Shown one piece after another: positions 1-6,458 of a DNA stretch of 12,620 nucleotides. This DNA comes from Spirochaetales bacterium (GTDB lineage: Bacteria > Spirochaetota > Spirochaetia > SPDA01): NCBI GenBank assembly GCA_004525155.1, contig SPDA01000018.1, positions 1-12,620 of the forward strand, written 5' to 3'. Both the position numbers and the translations under genes were made by a program. A model generated the notes under the pieces. It saw only the letters and a list, made by a program, of their open reading frames with translations. It was not told where the DNA came from and did not search any database. Each line of letters starts with the position of its first letter. Within the stretch, counting starts at the first letter, position 1.

Positions 1-1
1 A

Positions 2-220
2 ACCGGCTTCATGTTTGACGATCTCACGCCCGGAGCCATCTACGACGTAGCCGGATGGGCTGTCTGGGCCTGGTATAATAAAAAGAAGCATATCAATGCC
101 ATGCGCAAACGGGCCATGCAGAAGCGTTTTTCCTGGGAGGAAAGCGCCGGGCGTTACGCGGAAATATACAAGTGGGCGCTTGAGCGGAGGCTGGGCATCT
201 ATCCCCGGACCTGGAAGTGA
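2..220 (+). CDS. glgA: Glycogen (starch) synthase, C-terminal fragment (5' end outside window)
   Basis: Glycogen synthase transfers glucose from ADP-glucose to the non-reducing end of a growing alpha-1,4-glucan in the cytoplasm. Only the last 72 codons are present; the frame is open from base 2 (Thr-Gly-Phe-Met-Phe-Asp-Asp) and stops with TGA at 218-220. The segment matches the usual end of the GT-B fold C-terminal domain: the TGF-x-F-D loop, a helix of the form RKRAMQKRFSWEESAGRYAEIY (typical 'M...FSW..sA..Y..lY' ending) and a short basic tail. The ATG at 11 is internal and not the start. The gene runs tail to tail into mrfB with a 22-bp overlap (199-220) and no visible terminator. glgC, which makes its substrate, lies on the same strand 3.5 kb downstream, beyond the inverted mrfAB operon. 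The family call is firm for so short a piece, but whether it is GT5 GlgA of bacterial or plant type cannot be judged. Confidence 0.85.
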   Translation, partial: TGFMFDDLTPGAIYDVAGWAVWAWYNKKKHINAMRKRAMQKRFSWEESAGRYAEIYKWALERRLGIYPRTWK

Positions 221-1332
221 CCGAGCTTGCCCCTAAGCCGCTTTTCACGGTGAAGCAGGGGTTCCTTCATGACCCGGGAACGATACGGCTTTTTCCTCAC
301 TTCCGAGAGGATATCGAGGACCAGGTCCAGGGCTTTCTGAAATTTTTTGAGGCGGTGCTCGAAATATTTCGCAAGTTCGAGCCCGGCTGAAATGTTCCTG
401 TACGTACTCCACAGTTCGATCCATACCCTTTCCGCCTCTCCGGCCCTCTTCTGTTTCTTGAGCATAAACCCAAGCCTTGCTCCCGCGAACGGATTCCCGC
501 GGCCGAACTCATCCGACAGAAGCCTCTCCGCTTTTCCAAGGTCCCTGCCCGCTATCCAGAGAGCCAGGGCAATCCGGTCCGCGGCAGGCGATGTATCCGG
601 ATGGGCGCAGGTCTTTTCGATATGGGCGAGAAGCTTCGCAAGACTGTAGATGTCCTGCAGGTTGTGTTCGAAAACGATACTTAAAATTTCCGGGTCTCTC
701 TCGTCCAGCCAGGACCTGTAAAGGTCCGGTATCTCGAATCCCGGGACGTCGGCTCCGCGGTGAAGGTCCAGCAGTTTTTCTTCCACATTGCGGAGGCTGC
801 AGGAACCCAGATAGGGTTTCCACAGCCTGCGGACAAGGTAGAGCAGATCTTCCTGCGCCGGCGGGTCCCATGACATCCTGTTGAGCACAGCCCTTCCCAG
901 GAGCAGCTGCGTGTCAAAGGCCCGGCCGTTGTATGATACAAGGATGTCGTTTTTGCCGACCAGGGAAAAAAAGACCGTCAGCAGGTCCTTTTCCCCGGGG
1001 AAATCCGCAAGAAAAAGCTGCGTTATAACAAAGGAATTCCCCTGTTTTCTCCCCAGGCCGATGAGGAAAACCAGGGTGCCGGAGCCGCCTGAAAGCCCCG
1101 TTGTTTCGGTATCGAAAAAAAGATACCCGTCCGGATCTTCCGCGCCTCCGCGGAAAGGGGCCTCCGATATACGGGCGGGGAGCACATCAGGCAGGACAAC
1201 GGTCCTCCTGTAGCAGCCGTACCCGATTTCCGTCCAGCCGGGACCCATGCGCAGAGGGAGGATGTTTTTTTCCGCTGCCGGTTTTTTATCCGGGAGACCG
1301 CCCCTGAGCACGGAAAGCCGTTCTTTCAACAT
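199..1332 (-). CDS. mrfB: MrfB/YprB-like DEDD-family 3'-5' exonuclease with TPR-like tail
   Basis: This is a ribonuclease-H-like exonuclease of the YprB family. In B. subtilis MrfB acts with helicase MrfA in nucleotide-excision-like repair of mitomycin C adducts. With the ATG at 1332 as start the protein has 377 residues. The three exonuclease motifs are present: ExoI DTET (D74, E76), ExoII YNGRAFD (D140), and ExoIII HNLQD (H223, D227), so the acidic active site looks intact. The family signature around 180-210 (CSLRNVEEKLL, then DVPGFEIPDLY) is clear. Residues about 260-350 are alpha-helical and TPR-like, also usual in this family. An upstream in-frame TTG at 1341 exists, but its AGGAG (1344-1348) would lie only 2 nt away; the ATG lies 11 nt away and begins MLKERLSVLR, similar to other family members. 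The gene follows mrfA by 8 to 17 nt in one operon. Its 3' end overlaps glgA on the other strand. Confidence 0.88.
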   Translation of the reverse strand: MLKERLSVLRGGLPDKKPAAEKNILPLRMGPGWTEIGYGCYRRTVVLPDVLPARISEAPFRGGAEDPDGYLFFDTETTGLSGGSGTLVFLIGLGRKQGNSFVITQLFLADFPGEKDLLTVFFSLVGKNDILVSYNGRAFDTQLLLGRAVLNRMSWDPPAQEDLLYLVRRLWKPYLGSCSLRNVEEKLLDLHRGADVPGFEIPDLYRSWLDERDPEILSIVFEHNLQDIYSLAKLLAHIEKTCAHPDTSPAADRIALALWIAGRDLGKAERLLSDEFGRGNPFAGARLGFMLKKQKRAGEAERVWIELWSTYRNISAGLELAKYFEHRLKKFQKALDLVLDILSEVRKKPYRSRVMKEPLLHREKRLRGKLGHFQVRG

Positions 1333-1349
1333 TAAACCCAAGTCTCCTG

Positions 1350-3665
1350 TCAGGAATTAAGGACCCGGAGGAATAGAGCGATAACCTCTTTGGGGTTCAC
1401 ATCCCGGGTGGCAGGACCGCTCATCTCTCCCCCGGGGTTCTCCGAAAGCGGCCCTATGCACGAGGGGCAGCCTGTCTCACAGGGACAGGTGAGGACTACC
1501 TCCTCCGCGGCTGCCAGCACCTGCTTCCATTTCTCCATGAGGCCTTCGGCAAGGCCCGTACCCCCGGGACAGTTGTCGTAGAGGAAGAGGGCGGGAAACC
1601 CGAAATGCGGGTCCCGCAGGCGTTCCACGATTCCCAGATCCCTCGTATCGCAGAGCAGGAAGATGGGAGCCACCTGCCGGAAAAGACCGCCCAGCCTCGA
1701 GATGATCATCTCCTGGATCTCGCGCGGGTAGCCCGCCAAATGTTTCCCCCCCTCCGTGGAGGGTGAAAAAACCATTACGAAACTACGCGTGTGCATCTCG
1801 TCTTCCGGAAGGAAAATGTCGCCGTAGCCTATGTTTTCGTGGGTATGATATTTCAGCTTTTTATACTTGGCCACCTGCCTGCGGACAAGCACGTCGCCCA
1901 GGACCAGCTCGGTCCCGGCATGTTCCCGTATTTCATCCTTCTGAAGAAGCTTGATGTCTGTTTTGACAACCGCGTCGGTATAGAAATTGACGTCGGTCTC
2001 CTCGACGAAACACTTTTTGTTTTTGATATCGAGTTCCGTTACGAAAAACTGCTCTCCCCGGTGAAGGTATACGGCCCCCTTGTAGATGAGCTCCTTGGCC
2101 GAGAGGAGGTCCATCTCCCCTATCACCTGGTACCCGCCCCCTGTTGTATCGATGATGACGACATTTTCGGAGGTCGCCGTACGAAGGGAAACCTGTTCCG
2201 CCGGGTATCCCCGATCGGCCCAGTAATAGGTTCCCTGGCTCTGGCGAAGGACACCCTGTTCCTCCAGGTAGCGAAGCAGTTCTCCCGTGGAGGGACCGAA
2301 TTCCTCCTCCTCCTTCATGGGCAGTTCGAACAGGGCGCACTTCAGATGATCGAGCTGGATGTAGAGGTTGTCCGGATCGATAAAGCCGGACTCCGGGGAG
2401 GCGGACAGAAAATATTCCGGGTGGCGCATTATGTACTGATCGCCGGGTCCGGAGGAGGCTATGAAAACCGCAGCGGACAGGGTGTTGCGTCTGCCCGCCC
2501 TGCCCGCCTGCTGCCAGGCGGAAGCCACGGAACCCGGAAAGCCGGCCAGAATGGCGCAGTCCAGGCCGCCGATGTCTATGCCCAACTCCAGGGCACTGGT
2601 GGAAACGACACCCTGTATCTCACCCGTGCGCAGTCCCTTTTCAATTTCCCGCCGTTCCCCGGGAAGATACCCGCCCCTGTAGGACTCCACCCGTATCCGG
2701 TAGTTGTCCGTATACATGTTCGCAAGCGATTTGTTCACGTAAGAGGCAATGAGCTCCGTTCGTATCCTGGACCGGGCGAAAATGATGGTCTTGACCCCTT
2801 CCTTGAGGAAGATGAGGCCGAGCTTCTGCGACTCCAGCACCACCCCTCTCCGGATTCCCTGGATCCGGTCGACCAGGGGCGGGTTGTAGAGGATTAACTC
2901 CTTTTCCCCTGAAGGGGAGCCGTTGTTGTCGACAAGATCCATTGGTTCGCCCAGGATGGTTTCCGCAAGCTTGAGAGGATTGCCGATGGTAGCCGAACAG
3001 CAGATAAAAAGGGGCCGGGATCCGTAAAACGCCGCTACCCTCTTGAGTCTCCGTATGAGATTGGCCATGTGGGACCCGAATACTCCCCGGTACGTGTGTA
3101 TTTCGTCGATGACAACATAGGCAAGGTTCGTGAAAAACTGTATCCACTTCGGATGGTTGGGCAGGATGCCCGCGTGCAGCATATCGGGATTGGATATGAT
3201 TATCTGTCCCGCCTTCCGCGCGGCTGTCCGCAGGGAGGACGGCGTGTCCCCGTCGTAGGTGTTGATGCTGATGTCAAGACGGCCGCCGAGGGAGACTTCG
3301 TTCAGTTCCGCCTGCTGGTCCTGGGACAGGGCCTTGGTGGGGAAAAGATAAAGGGCGCGGATGGCCGGATTTTCGTGGATGCCCTGCATCACGGGCAGGT
3401 TGTAACAGAGGGTTTTTCCGGACGCCGTAGGTGTTACAACAACCGCGTGCCTATTGCCGCGGACCGCTTCATAACAGGCAGCCTGGTGGGAATAGAGCTT
3501 TTCTATCCCCCGCTCCTTAAGGGCGGCGGACAAATCCGGATGGATGTCCCGGGGGAAATCGGCGAACACGCCGGGCCTGGCGGGAATCTTTTCCCAGTGA
3601 ACGACCTGATTCATGAAGGAAGGGTCGTTTTTAAGTCCGCTCAGCACTTTCGCAAGATTTCCCAT
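1350..3665 (-). CDS. mrfA: MrfA/YprA-like DEAD/DEAH-box DNA helicase with DUF1998 zinc module
   Basis: This is a superfamily 2 ATP-dependent helicase. B. subtilis MrfA is a 3'-5' DNA helicase that works with MrfB in mitomycin C repair. The 771-residue protein (from ATG 3665) carries motif I TPTASGKT (78-85), motif II VVIDEIH (DEIH at 187-190), motif III SAT (224-226), motif VI QQAGRAGRR (385-393), and a DUF1998-type C-terminal region ending in CPCETGCPSC (727-736), whose four cysteines are the expected Zn site. Length is near the family norm of about 750. An in-frame TTG at 3701 would add 12 residues (MPFFSFTCYGRA) but has no ribosome binding site. The ATG at 3665 is preceded by GGTAGGG with short spacing and starts MGNLAKVLSGL, as expected for the family. 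It is the first gene of the mrfA-mrfB operon and diverges from glgC across 104 bp. The repair role in this organism is inferred from the paired homologues. Confidence 0.9.
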   Translation of the reverse strand: MGNLAKVLSGLKNDPSFMNQVVHWEKIPARPGVFADFPRDIHPDLSAALKERGIEKLYSHQAACYEAVRGNRHAVVVTPTASGKTLCYNLPVMQGIHENPAIRALYLFPTKALSQDQQAELNEVSLGGRLDISINTYDGDTPSSLRTAARKAGQIIISNPDMLHAGILPNHPKWIQFFTNLAYVVIDEIHTYRGVFGSHMANLIRRLKRVAAFYGSRPLFICCSATIGNPLKLAETILGEPMDLVDNNGSPSGEKELILYNPPLVDRIQGIRRGVVLESQKLGLIFLKEGVKTIIFARSRIRTELIASYVNKSLANMYTDNYRIRVESYRGGYLPGERREIEKGLRTGEIQGVVSTSALELGIDIGGLDCAILAGFPGSVASAWQQAGRAGRRNTLSAAVFIASSGPGDQYIMRHPEYFLSASPESGFIDPDNLYIQLDHLKCALFELPMKEEEEFGPSTGELLRYLEEQGVLRQSQGTYYWADRGYPAEQVSLRTATSENVVIIDTTGGGYQVIGEMDLLSAKELIYKGAVYLHRGEQFFVTELDIKNKKCFVEETDVNFYTDAVVKTDIKLLQKDEIREHAGTELVLGDVLVRRQVAKYKKLKYHTHENIGYGDIFLPEDEMHTRSFVMVFSPSTEGGKHLAGYPREIQEMIISRLGGLFRQVAPIFLLCDTRDLGIVERLRDPHFGFPALFLYDNCPGGTGLAEGLMEKWKQVLAAAEEVVLTCPCETGCPSCIGPLSENPGGEMSGPATRDVNPKEVIALFLRVLNS

Positions 3666-3707
3666 TGCCCTACCATAGCATGTAAAAGAAAAAAATGGCA
3701 ATTGATG

Positions 3708-3736
3708 TTGACCACCACCGGGGAGTAACTTAAAAT
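3708..3736 (+). promoter_or_regulatory. Predicted sigma-70-type promoter of glgC
   Basis: A TTGACC -35 hexamer (3708-3713) and a TAAAAT -10 hexamer (3731-3736) are separated by exactly 17 bp; both match the consensus at 5 of 6 positions. Transcription would begin near 3743, giving a leader of about 27 nt to the TTG start. It lies in the 104-bp gap between divergent mrfA and glgC. This is a consensus match only, with no experimental support. Confidence 0.6.
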
Positions 3737-3755
3737 AACATCAAGTAGCTGCATA

Positions 3756-3763
3756 ACGAGGAG
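3756..3763 (+). promoter_or_regulatory. Ribosome binding site that fixes the TTG start of glgC
   Basis: ACGAGGAG lies 6 nt before the TTG at 3770. No ATG occurs in frame near this point, and the TTG is followed at once by the conserved N-terminal strand and the GGGKGTRL loop, so the strong GAGGAG supports the non-ATG start. Confidence 0.7.
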
Positions 3764-3769
3764 CATCAG

Positions 3770-5062
3770 TTGGAGAAAGTTATATCCATCGTCCTTGGAG
3801 GAGGGAAAGGCACCAGGCTCTATCCCCTGACAAAGGAACGATCAAAACCGGCGGTCCCCTTCGGGGGAAAATATAGACTGGTTGACATACCCATATCTAA
3901 CTGCATCAACTCCGGCTTCAAGCAGATCTACATTTTGACCCAGTTCAATTCCACTTCGCTTCATATTCACCTGGCCTCAACATATATTTTTGACAGTTTC
4001 AGCAACGGGTTCGTCGAAATTCTGGCCGCAGAACAGACCTACCTCACATCGTCCTGGTACGAAGGAACGGCGGACGCGGTCAGAAAAAACTTCCTTCACC
4101 TTAAACCTCAGAACGCGACCCATTACCTCATACTTTCCGGCGATCAGCTATACAGGATGAACCTGGACGACATGTTCAGCAAGCACGTGGAAAGCGGCGC
4201 GGAACTCACCATAGCCGCAACTCCGGTTTCCCGGCAGAATGCTTCGGAGCTCGGCATACTGAAGGCGGATAAGCAGTCCCGGATTACCGAATTCCTGGAA
4301 AAGCCCGGCCCCGTAAAAGACATAAGCAGCCTGAAGATTCCCGAGGACATCTATCCGGAAGGGGAGGACAGTGATAAATTAAGGCACCAGGGGAAGGAAT
4401 ACCTCGCGTCTATGGGTATTTATATTTTCAACGCGAAAAGCATGGAAAGGGCCCTGGACAACACCTTTACCGATTTCGGCAAAGACATAATCCCCGCTGA
4501 AATCGGAAAAAGCAAGGTGAACGCCTACATCTACCCGGGATTCTGGGAAGACATCGGTACCATAAAATCATTTTACGAAACCAATCTCAACCTGGCATCG
4601 ATCAATCCGGATTTCAATTTTTATGATGAAAACTCACCCATTTACACGCACCGCAGGCAGCTGCCGGCGTCCAAAATAAACTTCTGCACCATATCGCAGT
4701 CCCTGGCCGCGGAAGGCAGCATAATAACAAACGCGTCCATTTCACGATCGATTATAGGCATACGTACCATCATAGAATCCGGCGCCAGCCTGGACGGAGT
4801 TGTGTGCATGGGTGCCGATTACTACGAATCGCCAGAACAGAAACTGGAGGACCGTGAAGCGGGAATTCCCCATGTCGGCATAGGATTCGGGACCATCATC
4901 CGGGGCGCGATAATCGACAAGAATGCGAAAATCGGAGACGGCTGCAGGATCGGTGTGGACGATATTGACAGAAAAGACGGCGACTACGGCACCTATCACA
5001 TCCGCGACAACATAATCATCATCCCGAAAAACGGGATCATACCGAACGGCTCAGTGTTCTGA
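3770..5062 (+). CDS. glgC: Glucose-1-phosphate adenylyltransferase (ADP-glucose pyrophosphorylase)
   Basis: This enzyme makes ADP-glucose from ATP and glucose-1-phosphate, the committed step of bacterial glycogen synthesis. The protein is 430 residues, the usual length. The nucleotidyltransferase domain shows the nucleotide loop GGGKGTRLYPLT (10-21) with the following ERSKPAVPFGGKYRL, the ADP-glucose pyrophosphorylase signature WYEGTADAVRK (96-106), the catalytic Asp region LSGDQLYRMN (D125), EFLEKP (174-179) and GFWEDIGT (257-264). Residues about 310-430 form the left-handed beta-helix domain (hexapeptide-like repeats such as IIDKNAKIGDGCRIG). The sequence is closer in feel to the cyanobacterial/plant type than to E. 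coli GlgC, notably YLTSSWYEGTADAVRK and the C-terminal IRDNIIIIPKNGIIPNGSVF. Start is TTG with a strong ribosome binding site and a good promoter. Its stop overlaps the Nudix gene on the other strand by 12 bp. It serves the glgA whose end is at the window start. Confidence 0.96.
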   Translation: MEKVISIVLGGGKGTRLYPLTKERSKPAVPFGGKYRLVDIPISNCINSGFKQIYILTQFNSTSLHIHLASTYIFDSFSNGFVEILAAEQTYLTSSWYEGTADAVRKNFLHLKPQNATHYLILSGDQLYRMNLDDMFSKHVESGAELTIAATPVSRQNASELGILKADKQSRITEFLEKPGPVKDISSLKIPEDIYPEGEDSDKLRHQGKEYLASMGIYIFNAKSMERALDNTFTDFGKDIIPAEIGKSKVNAYIYPGFWEDIGTIKSFYETNLNLASINPDFNFYDENSPIYTHRRQLPASKINFCTISQSLAAEGSIITNASISRSIIGIRTIIESGASLDGVVCMGADYYESPEQKLEDREAGIPHVGIGFGTIIRGAIIDKNAKIGDGCRIGVDDIDRKDGDYGTYHIRDNIIIIPKNGIIPNGSVF

Positions 5063-5428
5063 AAGGGCTTTGAGGATGATGCCGTCCGACGGCGCAAAAT
5101 GAAGGAGCTTAAGCTCCGGGAGCGTTTTCCACGCGGTATACTGATGCTCCCGTGCTTCCGGTTCCCCCTGCAGCGTTACGGAAAAGGCGAGCAGTTCGTA
5201 TTCCTCGGCGCCGTTGGTAAAATTGCCACGGCACAGCAGCGGACCGGCCGCCGCGGCAGTCCCGAACTCCTCGAGAAACTCACGCGTAATCGCTTCCTGT
5301 GGAGTTTCGCCTTTTTCCACCTTGCCGCCGGGAAATTCCCAGGATTCGCCTATACTGGTGCCGGGCTTTCGTAATGCGACAAAATATCTGTTTCCCTGCT
5401 TCGCAACACCCGCGACGGATATCCGCAT
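5051..5428 (-). CDS. Nudix hydrolase, MutT/NudG-like
   Basis: This is a small Nudix pyrophosphohydrolase of 125 residues, the size of E. coli MutT, which clears 8-oxo-dGTP from the nucleotide pool. The Nudix box is complete: G35-x5-E41-x7-R49-E50-F-x-E53-E54-x-G56, within GGKVEKGE...REFLEEFG, preceded by WEFPGG typical of MutT-like enzymes. The bulky hydrophobic residue after the last Gly is Thr57. The C-terminal EHQYTAW...LHFAPSDGIILKAL resembles the MutT/NudG end (W...L.....P.d..i...L). Substrate cannot be assigned from sequence: 8-oxo-dGTP, CTP derivatives or another nucleotide are all possible. It is the last gene of the minus-strand envelope-protein cluster, 9 nt after the four-helix membrane protein gene, so the two are probably co-transcribed. 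The ribosome binding site is weak, suggesting coupling to the upstream gene. It overlaps the glgC stop by 12 bp; no terminator is seen. Confidence 0.88.
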   Translation of the reverse strand: MRISVAGVAKQGNRYFVALRKPGTSIGESWEFPGGKVEKGETPQEAITREFLEEFGTAAAAGPLLCRGNFTNGAEEYELLAFSVTLQGEPEAREHQYTAWKTLPELKLLHFAPSDGIILKALSEH

Positions 5429-5437
5429 ATACGTCTG

Positions 5438-5842
5438 TTACAGAAAAATGACCCGGGGAAAGAGAAAATGAAGGATCGATGCGATAATGCCGAGCATACC
5501 GATAAACGATTTCTGCCCGACGAATATATTCTGGAGGGTGCCGGGACGTTCCGGGGCCATGTCGGATTTGGATTTGTAGAAATCGACCATAAGCGTAATG
5601 CCGAGCACAATCCCCGCAATGGCCGGTATCAGGTCTCCGACGACAGCTATGCGGACGGGAATGATGAGTTTGAAAATACCTATGATAAAAGCGAGAAGGC
5701 CGAGAAAAATCTTTATACCGGGCGTGGAAAAGGATTCCTTGAAACCTTTAATCCTCTGAAATTTTTCTCCGAGGAAATCGGAAGCAGAAACCAGACCGGC
5801 GAAAAAATTAACTAAAATTGATAGAAAATAAAATTGAAACAT
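5438..5842 (-). CDS. Small four-helix membrane protein of unknown function with internal repeat
   Basis: I cannot assign a function. The 134-residue protein is strongly hydrophobic, with predicted membrane segments at about 3-20, 42-60, 64-87 and 111-128. Polar stretches between them (21-41 and 88-110) hold the charged residues. Two segments look alike: KIFLGLLAFIIGIFKLIIPV (44-63) and KSFIGMLGIIASILHFLFPRV (111-131) share Lys, Phe, Gly, Leu, Ile and a closing Pro at matching places, suggesting an internal duplication whose second copy ends the protein. There is no signal peptide cleavage site and no catalytic motif. The start is supported by GGAG six nt before the ATG. A promoter-like pair (5874-5902) precedes the gene, so it may be expressed with the Nudix gene apart from the upstream genes. 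Proteins of this look occur in spirochaetes as far as I recall; this could not be checked. Confidence 0.75.
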   Translation of the reverse strand: MFQFYFLSILVNFFAGLVSASDFLGEKFQRIKGFKESFSTPGIKIFLGLLAFIIGIFKLIIPVRIAVVGDLIPAIAGIVLGITLMVDFYKSKSDMAPERPGTLQNIFVGQKSFIGMLGIIASILHFLFPRVIFL

Positions 5843-5873
5843 CCTTTTCTCCGATTACAAATATACTACATTC

Positions 5874-5902
5874 AGAATATAAAAATCAAACTTCCAGGTC
5901 AA
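5874..5902 (-). promoter_or_regulatory. Possible internal promoter before the four-helix membrane protein gene
   Basis: On the minus strand TTGACC (5902-5897) and TATTCT (5879-5874) are spaced by 17 bp, matching consensus at 5 and 4 of 6 positions. They lie in an AT-rich 71-bp gap (5843-5913), the widest gap within this gene cluster. Transcription would start near 5867, about 25 nt before the ATG at 5842. No hairpin terminator is visible for the gene upstream, so read-through transcription is also possible. Confidence 0.45.
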
Positions 5903-5913
5903 TATTTGTTTTT

Positions 5914-6435
5914 TTATTCTTCCAGTTCCAGCGCCGCCAGGAGGCTTAAGGTTTTTCCGCCGACAGATACTTCCGCCTGTATGGTGTCGCTGCCTGCCGT
6001 CAGGGACATTTCCCCGCGGATAATGATACTCTGCCCCTTTTTTACTGGCAGGATATCGGAAAGTTTCAGCCTGTTTCCGCTTTTTGCCAGTGAAAAGTCC
6101 ACCTGTACCGTATTTTCCGAGGGCGCGGTTCTGTCCCCTATCGCTGTAGCCTTGAGGCTGACGAAGGCCCTGTCTTCATAGGCGAACCCCTTGAGCGAAA
6201 AAACGCAGTTATCGTAGGAGGCCTGTTTCTTTGAGTTCCGCAGCACAGGAACCACGATAAACACGAATACCGCCGCGACAAAAATATTGATGAGCAGGAG
6301 AAGAACAGACCTGTTGCTTTTGAAAATTCCCTGGCGCTTCCTTTCCCGGGTTTCCGGCGAAAGATGCTGAATCCGATCTTCACGGTTATAATGAAATACC
6401 AGGTCGTCCCTGCTGAAACTTTCATTTCTGCTCAT
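5914..6435 (-). CDS. Single-pass membrane protein with extracytoplasmic domain, unknown function
   Basis: I do not recognise a named family. From the ATG at 6435 the protein has 173 residues: a charged cytoplasmic N-terminus (about 1-42, including DDLVFHYNREDRIQHLSPE), one membrane helix at about 44-65 (SVLLLLINIFVAAVFVFIVV), and a C-terminal domain of about 105 residues that alternates in a beta-strand-like way (LKLSDILPVKKGQSIIIRGEM, then IQAEVSVGGKTLSL). An in-frame upstream ATG at 6516 would add 27 residues but would overlap the lipoprotein gene by 58 bp and encode a basic, low-value stretch; the inner ATG leaves a 23-bp gap and a more natural start. The ribosome binding site is poor. The topology implies a membrane-anchored domain outside the inner membrane. 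It is second in the cluster that starts with the lipoprotein gene, suggesting a joint envelope role; that is inference. Confidence 0.72.
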   Translation of the reverse strand: MSRNESFSRDDLVFHYNREDRIQHLSPETRERKRQGIFKSNRSVLLLLINIFVAAVFVFIVVPVLRNSKKQASYDNCVFSLKGFAYEDRAFVSLKATAIGDRTAPSENTVQVDFSLAKSGNRLKLSDILPVKKGQSIIIRGEMSLTAGSDTIQAEVSVGGKTLSLLAALELEE

Positions 6436-6458
6436 AGGTCCCGGGTCCCCGCCATATT

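Noticed and set aside
1791..2897. A 368-codon open frame on the + strand inside mrfA
   Set aside because: It is wholly antisense to conserved helicase motifs, its translation has no recognisable domain, and such mirror frames are common opposite GC-rich coding DNA.
3666..3701. N-terminal extension of mrfA to TTG 3701 and a possible minus-strand promoter TTGCCA-N18-TATGGT
   Set aside because: The TTG has no ribosome binding site and the -10 match would lie about 6 nt from the ATG; both are weak, so neither is listed as a feature.
3069..3728. A 219-codon + strand open frame across the 5' part of mrfA and into the intergenic region
   Set aside because: It is antisense to the helicase N-terminal half and ends in the glgC promoter; no ribosome binding site or known family is visible.
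5081..5093. Palindrome GCCGTC-C-GACGGC near the glgC/Nudix junction as a terminator
   Set aside because: The one-base loop cannot form a proper hairpin, there is no T-run, and it lies within the Nudix coding sequence.
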